Assembly (NCBI GenBank): GCA_001414345.1
Contig: LLCB01000533.1
Location: 1-24,551, forward strand
Reading direction: 5' to 3'
Length of the DNA stretch: 24,551 nucleotides
DNA from: Hymenoscyphus infarciens
Taxonomy: Eukaryota > Ascomycota > Leotiomycetes > Helotiales > Helotiaceae
Shown here piece after piece: positions 9,401-19,588 of this stretch (position 1 is the stretch's first letter; the number at the start of each line of letters is the position of its first letter). Made by a program: the position numbers and the translations under genes. The notes under the pieces are model-generated. The model did no database searches. It worked only from the letters and a program-made list of their open reading frames with translations, and was not told the DNA's origin.

Positions 9401-10546
9401 ACTAGCTATATTTAATAAACCCTTTATAGAGATTCTCTAAGATATATTCCTTTATAGCTAATAACTCTTCTATAGATATCTTATATAGAGAGGAATATCT
9501 AAGAGTGTTTAGACTTTTAAGATTAATCTTATAGTTATAGTATTAGTAAGGTAAGAGAGTATCTAAGATAGCTTTAAAAAATACCTCTTTAAAGTCTCGG
9601 TACTTATTAGAAAGAGTAATATTAGAGGCTATATCTAGTTCTTAATTAGTTATAATAGTGTTGATTTTATATATACTTATAGTAAATATCTTACTATTCT
9701 CTTAGAGTAAGTAATAATATATTCCTACGGCTAAAATAGCTAAAATATTAATAATAAAGTCTAACTTCTTTAAGATAAAGGGTTTCTAATAATATACTAA
9801 GATAAGTATCTTCTTTATAACGCTTTTAAGTTCTTTCTTTATAACCTAGTATTTTACTTATACTAAGAACTTATAGCCTCTCTTATTATATATAGTTAGA
9901 GTATAACTAGTTAGAGTTATAGTATTAATTTTAAGGTAATCTATAAGCTCTAAGAGCCTTCTGCCTTATTAATACTGTTTGTCTATTTCTATAGCTTAGT
10001 TATAAGTATTAGCTTTATCTTAGTAAAAGAGTATAAAGTCTTTTAGTTATATAGCGTCTTAAGAGAGAGAAGTCAGCTATCGAGTAAAGAAGTAAGGCTT
10101 AAAGTTATTAGACTAGAGTAGTTTCTAATAAGTTATATTAATATTAATATAAAAGTACTTAAAGAACCTCTAGCTAAGGATAATATTATATAAACCTAAG
10201 TCTAAGAGGATAAATAGTATATTAAAGAATTTATAGCTATTTAAGATATAATTTAAAAGAAGATAGTATATAGCTTTATCTCTAATTTCTCTATTATATT
10301 TATAAATCTTAATAGAAGTAGAAAGTCTTTTAGTCTTTAAACTATAGAACTTTATAAGGTTATAACTAAGTTATATATTTATAAAAGAAAAGGTATTTAC
10401 TTTAAGGTTATTAAGAGTAGTAGTTTATATACTAAATCTATTAATAGTTATTATACTAGATAAAGTAAATGCTTTTCTACTAATTAATAACTATAGATTA
10501 ATCTTAGAGAGATTAATCTTATATTTACCTAAAAAGGAGTCTTCTC
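9401..10546 (-). pseudogene. Probable gag-pol linker and protease region of the nested element, unreadable
   Basis: This stretch lies between the zinc knuckle and the reverse transcriptase on the minus strand, where Ty3/gypsy elements encode the aspartic protease. It is full of stops, and I could not find a convincing protease active-site motif. The assignment rests on position only. Confidence 0.5.
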
Positions 10547-10786
10547 TTAAGCTTCTTCGTTTCCTAACTCTAAGCTAATATCTTTTCCTTTAAGCTCTTT
10601 AAAATTAACCCTATATATTCTTAGCTTTAGATAATCCTTAATATAATAACTAAGCTTATTATAGTTAAAGCACTTATCTAATAGTTCTAGAGTTAAGCAG
10701 TTATTTATAGTAGAGGTGTTAGAGCGTTTAAGAGAGATAAAAGAAGCTATAAAGGAAGAAGGGCTAGTAGACGTAGAAGTAGGCAT
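10547..10786 (-). pseudogene. Gag C-terminal fragment with destroyed CCHC zinc knuckle
   Basis: An open stretch of 79 codons survives by chance. Residues 39-52 read CFNYNKLSYYIKDY, which has the spacing of the retroviral-type zinc knuckle C-x2-C-x4-H-x4-C. The second Cys, the His and the last Cys are all Tyr, and the Gly before the His is Ser. TGC-to-TAC, CAC-to-TAC and GGC-to-AGC changes explain every one of these losses. The N-terminal part is rich in Ser/Thr. Not a functional gene. Confidence 0.75.
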
Positions 10787-11921
10787 ATATAGGTTTAAGG
10801 TAGAAAGAAAGTTCGTTACTTATACTCTTTAAGAAGTAAGATCTTAGAGGTTATTATTAATACTACTTATAAGATTATAAAAGGAGTTTATATCTCTTTT
10901 AGCTTAAAACTTAGTAATAATAAGAGATTAGTATAGTATAAAAGTTAACTTATTCTATAAGTCTTTTACCTAGTCTTATAAGAGAACTTTAGCTTTATCT
11001 ATAAGTTATTAGAACTTAGTATAGAAGTTATAGAAAGTTTCTATCTTTAATATAATAAGGTCTTAGTATTAGATATAAGCTTCTTAGTATAAGTAAAAGC
11101 TAATAATAATGTTTTAGAAGTAAGTTAATATCTCTTTATAGCTACTAAACTAGTTAATAGTATTAAACTTATATCTTAAGTAAATATAGTTTTAAGCTCT
11201 TCTAAAAGTATAATAGTAAATTAAATTCATTCTTACTTCTTTAGACTTAAAGTAGTTAGTATTAATAAATAACTTTGCTATGATTTTAGTTTCCTAAGTA
11301 GTATAGGTAAATTCGTCTTTTATAGTAAATTAGTAAAAATTAGCTATTTTACTTATCTTCTTAGATAATAGAGCTATAAAAGAGGAATGAGTTATATTAA
11401 GAGTTTATAGTTAAATAGAGGTATATTAATAAGAAGTACTAGCTATGTTTAAAGTATTTACTTTAAGTTTATAAACTTTACTTATTAATAAGGTTATTAC
11501 TTTAAGAATTTATTATAGAGTAGAGTTAAGTAGAAGTAGTTTAAGAATCTTATATTATAAGAAACTAATAGTTACTTTAGTAGAAGGAGGTAGTAGTAGT
11601 AGTATAGTAATAACTAGTATATATATTTTTTTAAGTTAAGTTCTTAAGCTAGATTAGAACGTAATATTAATAGAAGAGAGAAGAGAGATTAGCTCTATTA
11701 ACTCTAAAGTAGAGTAGAATAGTTCTTAGGTTAATAGATTACCTTTAAAAAGCTTAACGTAGCTAATAGAAGAACGCTAAACCTTACTACTTAATATAAA
11801 TAGGTTAGGCTTTATAGAGAAGAATAGTAAATTTAGTAGATTTAATATAAGTAAATATATATATTATTATTAGAATATTAGTAAAAGCCTTCCTAGGTAA
11901 AGAGGGAGAGTTTAGTTTTAG
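10787..11921 (-). pseudogene. Gag N-terminal region and leader of the nested element
   Basis: This stretch lies between the zinc-knuckle fragment and the 5' LTR of the minus-strand element, where gag is expected. It is AT-rich, with stops in all frames, and no motif survives. The sequence directly inside the 5' LTR (CTAAAACTAAACTC on the minus strand) should hold the primer-binding site, but I cannot assign a tRNA. Confidence 0.5.
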
Positions 11922-12112
11922 TATAATAGCTCTTTATAAATATATAAAAAGAGTACTTATAAAATAGTATCTAATATTAAGGAAAACTAAACTAAAGAGA
12001 AAAGTAAAGAGTATAAGCACTCTAGCTTTATTTATATATATTAAGCAAAGCCTCGGCAAAGCCTCGGGCCAACCTGGTCACGTGAGTAACGTATATAACT
12101 AGGACTATTATA
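11922..12112 (-). repeat. 5' LTR of the nested Ty3/gypsy element
   Basis: This 191-bp LTR is the partner of 8345-8546. Its inner part retains an unmutated patch at about 12,060-12,090 with CA and TG (GGGCCAACCTGG, TCACGTGAG), so RIP hit the two LTRs unequally. Confidence 0.88.
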
Positions 12113-12117
12113 TATCC

Positions 12118-12412
12118 TAGATAGCTAGAAGTATCTACTATATATAGAGTTTCGACAGTTATTATCTTATATTATCTATTTTAGGAAGGTTATATAGGTT
12201 TAAGCTTTTATATTAGCCGACGTCTAACGTTAGTTAGTTTTAGACTCTTTTATACTATTCGAACCTCTTATATATAGCAGCCTACTCCTAGAGTAGAAGA
12301 GAGATAGTTTTTCCTTTTCTTCTATATTAGAGCCTAGTATTTATATACGTCATTCTACTATACGCACTCCTATATGCCTCTACTATAGTTATATATATTT
12401 CGTACTATTATA
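12118..12412 (+). repeat. Right fragment of the outer element's 3' LTR
   Basis: This 295-bp piece continues the LTR interrupted at 8344. It matches 4964-5226 but contains about 32 extra bp near 12,150-12,190. Its last 85 bp match the unmutated solo LTR end (24,204-24,288) with almost only C-to-T and G-to-A differences. Confidence 0.85.
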
Positions 12413-12417
12413 GAGAC

Positions 12418-13258
12418 GATCTCTCTTCTAGGCTTATACTTATACTTAACTAGTAATAGTATTACTAATATCCTTCTTTTTACTCTTAAAAATAATTAGA
12501 TTCTTTAAAGCTAAACTAAGTATTAAAAAACTTTCTAAGATATCTTCTATTAATCTAATATCTAATATCTTCTTTCTCTTCTTTATTATACTATATTAAG
12601 TAGCCGCTTCTAATTTATAATAGTACTCTTAAATATAAGTTTTAACCTCTTCCTTTTTAACTTTGTTATTACTTCTATTACTCTCTTATTATTAAGATTA
12701 AGACTTATTATATAAGATAGAATTAATAAAACTATTCTCTTTTAAGCTTTTTAATAATCTATTAACCTTCTTAAGTATATCTTAACTAATATAGAATATA
12801 AACCTATTAGAACTAATAGTATTATCTATATATTAGAGATAAGTAGTAAACTAGAGAAAAGAAGTCTTATACTACTTAAGCTTCTTAGAATATTACTAGA
12901 AGAGTAGAAGTTAGTAATAACTTCTTAAACTTTAAATCTCTAAACATCTTTATAGATATTAATTCACTCTTATAAGTATTAATTCACTTCTCTTAAGTAT
13001 TATATATATAAATTATATAAACTTAGCTCTTTTATATACTTAGAGCTTTTAGTAATATCGCTCTTCTTTATTATCTTACTCTATAGTAAGTAGTAGTAGT
13101 AGTAGTAGAGATATAGATATATAGAGTACTAAGAGTAGATAATCTAAATTTTACTTAAAATCGAGTAGATTTTATATTTTAGTAAGAGATTAATTAAGAT
13201 AATTAAATAATTCTTAAAAGATACTAGCGTATTTATATTATAGAGATTATTTAAGATT
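12418..13258. other. AT-rich RIP-mutated DNA without recognised features
   Basis: This stretch separates the outer LTR element from the LINE 3' end. It holds a TAG trinucleotide run near 13,088-13,108 and long TpA-rich runs. No frame stays open and I recognise no domain. Confidence 0.5.
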
Positions 13259-13275
13259 ATATTATTATTATTATT
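13256..13275. repeat. ATT trinucleotide tail marking the LINE 3' end
   Basis: Six or so ATT repeats lie exactly where the minus-strand LINE should end, beside the GC-richer AGGCCGTAGGCCGAG segment of its probable 3' untranslated region. Confidence 0.7.
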
Positions 13276-15700
13276 CTTACGCTATATAGGCCGTAGGCCG
13301 AGCTCTAAGAGTAAGTAGTATATCTTCTGTTCTAGTTTATATAGCCTTTTAGCTCGTTCTTCTCCGTCTCTTAAGCTTCTTTATAAATATAATTCTCCTT
13401 TTCTTTAGTTCCTACTACTATCTATTTAAAGCTTATCTCTCTAACTTAGTAATATAGTAGAAGAGTATAGTAGGTTAGTATGTTTAACTTACTAAGGTGT
13501 ATATTAGTAGTATAAGAGGTATATTTATCTCTAGAATTATTAGAGCTAAGGTCTTACTTTCTAGCGTACCTCGGCTTTCTTCTCTTATTCTTCTCTTTCT
13601 TTTGCCTCTTTCTTACTCTTCTCTCTCTTCTTAAGTAATTCTAGTACTAGCCTATACTCTTAGAGTCTCCTTAGTCTAAGTAGCTAAGTAGTTACTCTTA
13701 GTACTAGTTTCTTATCTACTAGTACCTCTCTTAGCTCTTATAGATCCTCGATCCTCTTCTTTAGAGCTCTTATAAGTATGTCTCTTTTCTATAAAATATC
13801 CTAGTAAAATAGAACTAGGTATCTTACTATCTCTCTACTATCTACGTAAATATATTATAGTATAACCTAGTTTAATACTCTTCTTATAAAGAGGAAGGCG
13901 TTTAGTTCTATTACCTCTATTCGTGCCTAGATAAGTAGTAAGTTCTTTACCTTAGTAAGCCTCTTATAGACCTTTTATAGCTCTTACTCGTCTAGGTCTA
14001 CTTTGTCTAACACTTCTATATATTACGTTAGATTCCTCTTTTAAGTCCTTCTCTTTTAAGTCTTTAGATAGTTCTTCTATTCTATAAGCGTAGTATTATA
14101 CTTAAATCTCACTCCTTCTACTTCTTACTCCTCTTCTTACTTCTACCTTACTTTCTATAAGTATAGTATTACCTTCCTTACCTTTATTAGTCTACCCCTT
14201 TTTCTCCTCTTTAATTATATTACTATATATTTATAAGTGTTTTAGATTAGTTTCTCTAGCTTAGACCTTTAGAACTTTCTCTTAAAAGCAGCTATTTATA
14301 AGTTAAGATATAGGTTAATTAGTATATAGTCTACTTTAACTTCTAGGTTTTAAACTAGAGTAGCTTTATATACCCTTATTACTACTTATAAGTATTCTAA
14401 TTATTATATAGAGAAGCTCTTTACTATTCCCTTCGTATTCCCTTCTTTTAGTATAGTATAGTACTATACTAATACCTTATATACTATTACACTTCTTATT
14501 ACTACTATATATATCTACCTTACTTAGTAGTAGTTTACTTCTTATGTTTTTCTAGTAAGCCTTATAAGTATAAAGGTCTATATTATAAGCTTCTTCTAGA
14601 CTCTTTCTTAGTATACCTTCTAGTTTAGTTTTCTATTAAGCTCTACTTTTAGGAACCTTATATATTTAACTAGTATAAGCCTTATCTTCTTAAACTAGAC
14701 TATCTTCCTTTATAGTACTCTTATTCTTATAAAGTATATAAGTATCGTCTTCTCTAGGCTAAAAGCTATCTCTTACTTATTTACCTACTTATTATATACT
14801 CTTTAAGCTATCTTAAGTATTCTATAGTTTACTACTATACTTTTTAATATTATAAGTAGATTTATATTATCTATAAAGCCTACTATAATAAGCCTATTAA
14901 TTCTTGCTAAGTCCTTATATAATATTAAGGTAAAGAGGATAAACAGTATTAGTAATAGCACCGATTCTTATAAGACACCTTGTTTAAGATCTCTTTTATC
15001 TACTAATTGTCTATTAAAGAATAGTATAGCTCTTTGTCTAAAGAGGAAGCTCTCTATTTATATTACTACCTACTATAAAACCTCCTTCTCTCTTAATATA
15101 TAAAGTAGCTATATATAGTCTACTTAGTTAAAAGCTCTTACTATGTCTAGTTAAGCTAGAGATACGTAGCTCTTGTTTTCTTATGCTATATATATACTCT
15201 CTATTACTATTCTAATTACTAGCTTTATATTTTAGTACTTTTAGTTATCTATTTATAGCCTTAGTAGTATTACTATTTCCTTTATAAGCTATATAAGCCT
15301 TTATACTATTACTTTTTTAAGAATCTTACCTATGATTAAGAGTAGTACTATTAGCTAATAGGCCTCTATCTTACTCTACTTCTCGGTTATTTTACCTAGT
15401 TTTCTTAGTACTACTACCTTTATATAGTAGAAGTAGGACGAGAAGTGCTATAAGTAGAAGCTCGCTTTTACTATTATAGTAAGTACTTTATAAAGTAGTT
15501 TATTATAAGCTTTTAAAAAGCTATTTACTAATATATTAAATCCTAGTACTTTCTATAGTACTAATCTTATAACTGTCTTAATATACTTCTTAGTTACGCG
15601 TTAGCTTACTAAGTGCCTTTTAGAGAAGCTCTTAATATTCTAGTCTCTATTAGAAACGCTTAAGTAGTTAGCTATTAACTCTAAGAAGAACTTTTCTATA
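13276..15700 (-). pseudogene. LINE ORF2 C-terminal half: reverse transcriptase and distal region
   Basis: Near 14,990-14,950 the minus strand reads GVL*ESVLLLILFILF, the degraded form of GVPQGSVLSPILF. Near 14,880-14,859 it reads GFIDNINLL, the degraded form of the catalytic F/YADDTNLL block; the second Asp is Asn and Ala is not kept. Near 13,920-13,870 it reads RIEVIELNAFLF, similar to the xGHIGLNxYL segment found near the end of many LINE polyproteins. The section between should hold RNase H, but I could not confirm its active-site residues. Every change noted is G:C to A:T. Confidence 0.8.
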
Positions 15701-16199
15701 AGAATATAAGCCTTCTTTAAGTAAGTCTTACCTTTTATTCTATTAAATAATATAAGTATTAGTAGTATTAGTACTTCTAGTCTTATATATCTTTTAAGAC
15801 GTATCTACTTTTTAAATATCTAAAGTTTTCTTTTATTCTTTACTACTTCTACTAATACCTCTTTCTAGCTCTTTATCTTTATCTTTCTACTTACTATTTA
15901 GAGTTCTTAAAAAGTATTATTAAGCTACTATCTTAAGCTCTTTATTTAATACTCCTTCTAAGTTCTTTTATATTTCCTTATCTTCTTTAATACTTTTTTA
16001 AGCTCTATATTCTATTAAGGCTATACTCTCTCTTTATCTAGCTTTTAAAGTAGTATTAAAGCCTTTATTATTTTTTAAAAGTCTTTTATAAGTCTTTATA
16101 CTACTCTTTTAAGTTTTTATATATTTTAGATTATAAGTACTTTTAAGTAAGAGGCTTCTACTTTAACTAAGATCTTATTTATTAGTTTTTAGCTAAATC

Positions 16200-17050
16200 T
16201 AAACACTTATAGTATCTTTCTCTCTTCTTTTACTTTTATTATAGGAAGTTAAGCTATATAGTCTAATCCTAGTAAGTTTAGAGACCTTTACTAGGTTACT
16301 ACGTTCTTAGTAGAGAAGATAAAGTTAATTATAGAGTTATAAGAGCTTTCTCTTCTTTATATAGCTTTATTATAAAGTATATCTCTTTCTAGTATTTATA
16401 GTATAACGAGTTTAAAAATAAAGTCTACGTTCTTATTATATCTTTTATATATATCTTATAAGAGGTAATAAGTATTTAGATTACCTATTATAAGTACTCT
16501 TCTTAATCTTACTTACTAGAGTATATTCTTAATTAGTATTTACTCTATTTATAAGTTATAGACTAAGTAGACTATTATCTTATCTACTCTCTTCTCTATT
16601 ATTATACTTACTTAGTTCTTACTTATAATATATATCTAACTTACTTTTAAATATCTTTTATATATAAAGAGTACTACTACTCTATCTAACTAGATTATAT
16701 TATATCTTAAGCTTAAGAAGTAGTTAGAGGAGTTCTATATACTATTCTATACTAGTTCTTAGATTATTAATATATTATATTTCTCTTTATAATTTAGAGC
16801 TATATTAAAGGCTTTTAATATATTCCTTATATTCTAGTATAATACTATTATACTTATAATAGTCTTATAAGTAGGGTTTAGATTACTTCTATTTCTTCCT
16901 TAGTTAAATCTCTTATTATATTAAGAGAGTTTCTTAGCCTTTCTAGGAACTAGGTTAGGTTACTACTATTTATATATCTTACTTTATTTATATCTATTAG
17001 CCTTTCTAGTATAGATCTCTATCTTTACCTCTTTTTTAAGCTTTATAAGC
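16200..17050 (-). pseudogene. LINE AP-like endonuclease remnant
   Basis: Near 16,495-16,455 the minus strand reads RRVLIIGNLNTYYLL, matching the GDFNAHHPLW block of LINE endonucleases with Gly-Asp-Phe-Asn changed to Gly-Asn-Leu-Asn and His to Tyr. The catalytic Asp is therefore lost. Flanking sequence is full of stops from former Gln and Trp codons. Confidence 0.7.
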
Positions 17051-17099
17051 TCTCTTTCTAGCTAAAGGTAAATAAGTAAGATATCTCTACTTTACTCTC

Positions 17100-18300
17100 T
17101 TTTAAAGGTCTTTATAAGTTTATAAATATAGTTATTCTATTAAGATATTATTCTCTTACTTATCTATAATATTACTCTCTTATATAGTACTCTTTTATAA
17201 ATACTAGGTATCCTTCTTTATAATTCCTATACTTTACTAGGTATTCTTTTAAGTCCTTTTTACTAGAGTACTCTTCCTTACTCTCTTTATATCTCTTATC
17301 TTATTTATAAAAGTATATTATATATCTCTACTTTTAGTACTTATAGTACTTCTATACTACTACTTCTAAGATATATCTTTTATATAAGAAGTATTATACC
17401 TTTTATAGTATCTCTCTTATATATAGCCTTCTTACTTTCTCTATTATTACTACTTTAAAGATATAGTTCCTTTAAGCTAGTCTCTTCTATCTTTAATACT
17501 CTCTATATCTATTTTCTTATTATATAATCTTTAGTATTCTTATACTAAAAGCTTAAGAGATACTCTATAATATACTCCTCTTTCTATTCTTAAGTATATT
17601 TACTAAGGCTCTTTTTATAAGTACTATAAGCGTTCTTACTACTACTACTAGTAATTCCTTATCTAAATACCTTCTTTACTTAGCTATTATCTTATATATA
17701 TCTTATCTACTTCTCTTTTTTAAACCTTATAATAATATCCCTACTCTAAAGCTTTTAAGCTACTATTACTCTTATCTTATATTCGTCTATATTTATAGCT
17801 CTAATTACTTTCTTTAGTAATAGCTTATCTTTCTCTTTATCTATCTCTATTACTTAGATTATAATCTTCTTAATATATTTAACTAATATTATATATTCCC
17901 TTTATAATATAGTTACTACCTTTCTCTATAGTTCTCTAGTTCTAGCTTTCTTTACTTATATTAGACTACGCTTCTTTATTCCTCTTATCTTCTTAACTAT
18001 AATAATAAGCTCTTCTTATAGGATTCTATATATAATTATATTATCCTCTCTCTTTCTAGTTCTTTTATACTTAAGTACTTTTCCTACTACTTTAATAATT
18101 ACTTTAATATCTCTCTTCTCTATTACTAAGTTAAGTATTATTTAAATTAGACTCTTTTCTATTATATTTATATAGTCTAATACTCTCTTCTATCCTCTTA
18201 TACTCTACTCTTCTTAGTTTATTATATTATCTTTATTAGTTATTAGTACTTTAGAGAAGAGAATAGAGACTCTTTATAAACCTTTCTTTTCTCTACTACT
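17100..18300 (-). pseudogene. LINE ORF1 (gag-like) region with possible zinc-knuckle relics
   Basis: Around 17,400-17,150 the minus strand has Tyr residues spaced like the Cys and His of CCHC knuckles, for example Y-R-N-Y-K-E-G-Y-x4-K-K-Y, which would restore to C-x2-C-x3-H-type spacing. This is weaker evidence than for the gypsy gag, and the ORF1 limits are approximate. Confidence 0.5.
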
Positions 18301-18732
18301 ACTACTACTATAATTATTTAGTATAATTATAAGATACTTTAGTCTCTTTCTAAACCGTCTAACAGTTATCTAAACGTATTTTAAGGCTTTTAGAGTTACT
18401 TTATTAATTTTTAAAAAAGTTTTTATTCTGCTTTTAACTTAATATATTAATCTAATACTATTAAATTATATATATTTAATATATTACTAGTTAAGTTCTA
18501 CTTAAGATAATAATAATTAGTAACTCTCTCTATTTTTTTATTAATAGTATTAGTTTCTAAGTCTATAAATAAATAAAAGGCTCTTCTTATTTACTAAACT
18601 CTAAAACTTTTATTTCTAACTCTAAATTAATAATAAATTAATATTCTCTTTCTCTTTCTCTTTCTATTAACTACTTTTAAATACTCTTAAATTAATAAGC
18701 TTTTATTAAATAATTTTACTATAAGATCTCTT
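18301..18732. other. AT-rich DNA, possible LINE 5' region
   Basis: RIP-type DNA with no recognised frame. By position it could contain the LINE 5' untranslated region, but no boundary is visible. Confidence 0.4.
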
Positions 18733-19020
18733 AAGTTATTCTTATACTCTACGTAACTTAGTAGAACGCGGTTCTAATTATCTATTTCTAGAACTAATAT
18801 ATATAAATATTTAAATTCTTATCTTATTCTTTAAACTCTACTAAAGTAGATAATAATATAGATATTAAAGAATATCTTACTTATAATCTACTATTTAAAA
18901 AGCTCTATTAAAAAAAGGATTCTCTTAGTATAAGTTAGCTTATAATATAAGTATATATCTAAGCTAAGTTTCTTTACTTACGTTAAACTAAGAGCTAGTA
19001 CTAATAGTATATATACTTAC
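18733..19020. repeat. Dispersed repeat, right copy (first copy near 3988)
   Basis: This copy matches 3988-4400 in order and orientation, including the AGAACGCGGTTCTAAT core, with a deletion of about 200 bp relative to the left copy. The two copies lie about 14.7 kb apart and surround the LTR elements and the LINE. They may be two insertions of one unidentified element. Confidence 0.7.
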
Positions 19021-19310
19021 TCTATATATATAGTCTAGAATTACTTAAAAATATATTAAAAGTCTTAACTTCTAATAGAGTAATACTTTAGTAAATTCAT
19101 ATAAAACTAAGTATAGAGTATTAAATAAGTAGATACTTGAATATTCTAAGCTTTTTTATTTATTTAATATCTTAGAGTAGTTTATAGTATAAGTTATATA
19201 AGTCTCTTAGTGGATTTATTAGTAAAATATTAGTTTTTAAAATTATATATAGAGCTTAAAAGCTTTTTCTCAAAAGCTATATCTTATCATTTTTTTATAG
19301 CTAGCTAGCT
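19021..19310. other. End of the RIP-mutated block
   Basis: AT-rich and featureless. Composition switches within about 20-30 bp near 19,310 from TATAGCTAGCTAGCTAC to CATAACACACC, where CA and TG reappear at normal frequency. Confidence 0.65.
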
Positions 19311-19588
19311 ACTCTAGCATAACACACCAAAAGTCCCGATTGAGCATCAGAAGAAAAACGCCTCGCTAAAACCATACGTAAACTATTTCCTTACAGTGCT
19401 GTATCAGGTCCCATCATGACCGTACCAAGCGCATAGCATGGCGTGGCGCGGCATGGCATCGAAATCCCCATATCCCAAACTCCAAACTCCAACCACAGAA
19501 CACCCAAATCAAATCCCAAATTTTTCCACATCTCAAACCAAAAGCCAAAAGTCCAAGCAAAAGTACAGACCCTCACCCCTTAAAACCC
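19311..19588 (-). other. Probable 3' untranslated and downstream region of CAC2
   Basis: Normal-composition DNA between the CAC2 stop codon and the AT-rich block, only about 280 bp long. On the gene's strand it is T-rich just after the stop, with repeated TTTGG words. No AATAAA is visible, which is common in fungi. Small open frames on both strands here have no recognisable protein features and I leave them out. Confidence 0.5.

Larger units (their letters stand above)
8345..12112 (-). mobile_element. Nested chromodomain Ty3/gypsy retrotransposon, internally deleted, RIP-mutated
   Basis: Direct LTRs lie at 11922-12112 (5' in the element's orientation) and 8345-8546 (3'). Both have inverted ends derived from TGTAATAG...CTATTACA. 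TATTC (8340-8344) and TATCC (12113-12117) flank the element and correspond to TATCC at 4959-4963 of the uninterrupted LTR, so the insertion site can be checked inside the window. The coding order on the minus strand is gag with a zinc knuckle, then reverse transcriptase, then integrase C-terminus and chromodomain. The element is about 3.8 kb, against roughly 5.5-6 kb or more for intact relatives, because RNase H and most of integrase are missing. A purine-rich GAAGAGAAGGTAG directly precedes the 3' LTR on the minus strand and fits a polypurine tract. Confidence 0.88.
4938..12417 (+). mobile_element. Outer LTR retrotransposon with GAGAC target duplication, split by a nested element
   Basis: The 5' LTR is at 4943-5226. 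The 3' LTR is in two pieces, 8324-8344 and 12118-12412. Both run from TATAA to CTATTATA or ATTATTATA, which fits TG...CA ends after CpA mutation. The base pairs just outside, 4938-4942 and 12413-12417, are both GAGAC, a perfect 5-bp duplication. Neither LTR alone has a matching duplication, so the two belong to one insertion. A purine run (AAGAGAGAGAGA, ending at 8323) sits directly before the 3' LTR and serves as a polypurine tract, giving plus orientation. The interior (5227-8323) is about 3.1 kb with no recognisable reverse transcriptase, so the element looks non-autonomous (LARD-like) or decayed past recognition. Confidence 0.7.
13259..18700 (-). mobile_element. Tad1-like LINE retrotransposon, RIP-mutated
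   Basis: On the minus strand the parts come in LINE order: a zinc-knuckle-bearing ORF1 region (about 18,300-17,100), an AP-type endonuclease (about 16,900-16,200), a non-LTR reverse transcriptase (about 15,700-14,700) and a C-terminal region (about 14,300-13,800). The 3' end runs into an ATT/TAA trinucleotide repeat (13,259-13,275), the kind of short tandem tail left by target-primed reverse transcription. There are no LTRs. Protein similarity suggests the fungal Tad1 clade, though the clade call would need a tree. The 5' limit is approximate, and no target duplication was found. Confidence 0.8.

Noticed and set aside
10547..10786. Novel small Ser/Thr-rich protein
   Set aside because: Its C-terminal half is a mutated gag zinc knuckle inside a clearly defined LTR element, so it is a pseudogene fragment.
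12413..12480. Extension of LTR similarity beyond the LTR ends, from ACTAGTAATAGT shared with 5250-5262
   Set aside because: TAGTAATAGT-type words are very common in this RIP-mutated DNA, and the match does not continue cleanly to the LTR boundary.
1..19310. Mitochondrial DNA or a bacterial AT-rich insert
   Set aside because: Loss of CA/TG specifically, with CT, CC and CG retained, and transposon relics with G:C-to-A:T lesions point to RIP-mutated nuclear DNA.
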